DNA of 5,687 nucleotides from an uncultured Anaerotruncus sp. (lineage in GTDB: Bacteria > Bacillota_A > Clostridia > Oscillospirales > CAG-272). Shown one piece after another: positions 5,446-5,687 of the stretch. The notes under the pieces were generated by a model. The model was not told where the DNA came from. It worked only from the letters and a program-made list of their open reading frames with translations, and searched no databases. The stretch covers positions 1 to 5,687 of the forward strand of contig CATYWI010000103.1 in assembly GCA_958414155.1 (NCBI GenBank). Reading direction: 5' to 3'. Both the position numbers and the translations under genes were made by a program. Positions within the stretch are counted from its first letter, which is position 1. The number at the start of each line of letters is the position of its first letter.

Positions 5446-5687
5446 TCACTCGGAGTACGTCTCTCCGGGAAGATTGGAGATATCCTCCGCTCCGGCGCCC
5501 GCCGACAGGAAAAGCGATATTATATCCTCGGCGCTGACGCTCTCTCTGCCCTCGAATTGCTCGAGCAGATATTCGCTTATAAACGGCAGAGCCTCGTCCG
5601 GAATGTTTATCCCATGCTCGGCTGCGATGATTTTTATGCCCTCGGCAAGCTTCGCTTCGGCGTCGTCCCCCGGCTCCGCCGAAAGGG
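5446..5687 (-). CDS. C-terminal part of an unrecognised protein (partial, runs off the window)
   Basis: A frame open from the right edge to a TGA at 5446-5448 encodes the last 79 residues of a protein. I do not recognise the family. The visible part is acidic and alanine/glutamate-rich and reads as two or three amphipathic helices, including KLAEGIKIIAAEHGI, a PDEALPFISEYLLEQF stretch and SAEDIISLFLSAG; the last dozen residues (ending PGETYSE) look unstructured. There is no cysteine, no membrane segment and no metal motif. Codon use matches the downstream genes, with GC-rich third positions (GAG, GCC, CTC), which supports real coding. It ends only about 9 bp before the -35 box of the scfA promoter and has no terminator after its stop, so some read-through into scfA is possible. 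The start and most of the protein lie outside the window. Confidence 0.7.
   Translation of the reverse strand, partial: LSAEPGDDAEAKLAEGIKIIAAEHGINIPDEALPFISEYLLEQFEGRESVSAEDIISLFLSAGAGAEDISNLPGETYSE

Overview
This window carries a compact gene set read entirely from the minus strand, so transcription runs from high to low coordinates. The GC-rich coding sequence, purine-rich Shine-Dalgarno sites, vegetative sigma-A type promoter and, above all, a SCIFF (six-cysteine) peptide with its radical SAM maturase point to an anaerobic, GC-rich member of the class Clostridia, probably an uncultured gut-type Oscillospirales/Ruminococcaceae-like lineage. The class is well supported; the finer placement is inference. 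I see no tRNA, rRNA, CRISPR array, transposase or phage gene.

Reading in the direction of transcription: (1) 5687-5446, the C-terminal 79 residues of an unrecognised protein cut by the window edge. (2) 5437-5402, a textbook promoter (TTGACA, 17 bp, extended TGG-TATAAT) whose -35 box lies about 9 bp beyond that protein's stop codon. (3) 5357-5199, the 52-residue SCIFF ranthipeptide precursor scfA, which has no entry among longer reading frames and was found by translating the promoter-proximal region. (4) 5190-5161, a 9-bp GC-rich hairpin followed by a T-rich run, probably a leaky terminator separating abundant peptide mRNA from scarcer enzyme mRNA. (5) 5135-3732, scfB, the SCIFF maturase, with an N-terminal recognition domain, a CxxxCxxC radical SAM core and a complete SPASM cysteine pattern. 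(6) 3754-2396, a PLP-dependent Orn/Lys/Arg-decarboxylase family enzyme overlapping the scfB end by about 20 bp. (7) 2335-1430, a xylose-isomerase-like TIM-barrel protein. (8) 1433-129, an FAD-dependent oxidoreductase, coupled to gene 7 by an ATGA overlap. (9) 113-79, a 16-bp perfect palindrome that probably ends the transcription unit on this side; positions 1-78 hold a second small hairpin and nothing I can assign.

Functionally, scfA and scfB form a peptide-modification pair: the maturase binds the precursor leader and installs a cysteine thioether by radical SAM chemistry. The three downstream genes look metabolic (amino acid decarboxylation; sugar or polyol isomerisation plus flavin-dependent oxidation). 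Spacing and overlaps make co-transcription with scfB plausible, but nothing in sequence proves that they act on the peptide. The most interesting points are that this SCIFF peptide has a seventh cysteine and a glycine where the known thioether-acceptor threonine is expected, and that a PLP decarboxylase is fused to the maturase gene at the translational level.
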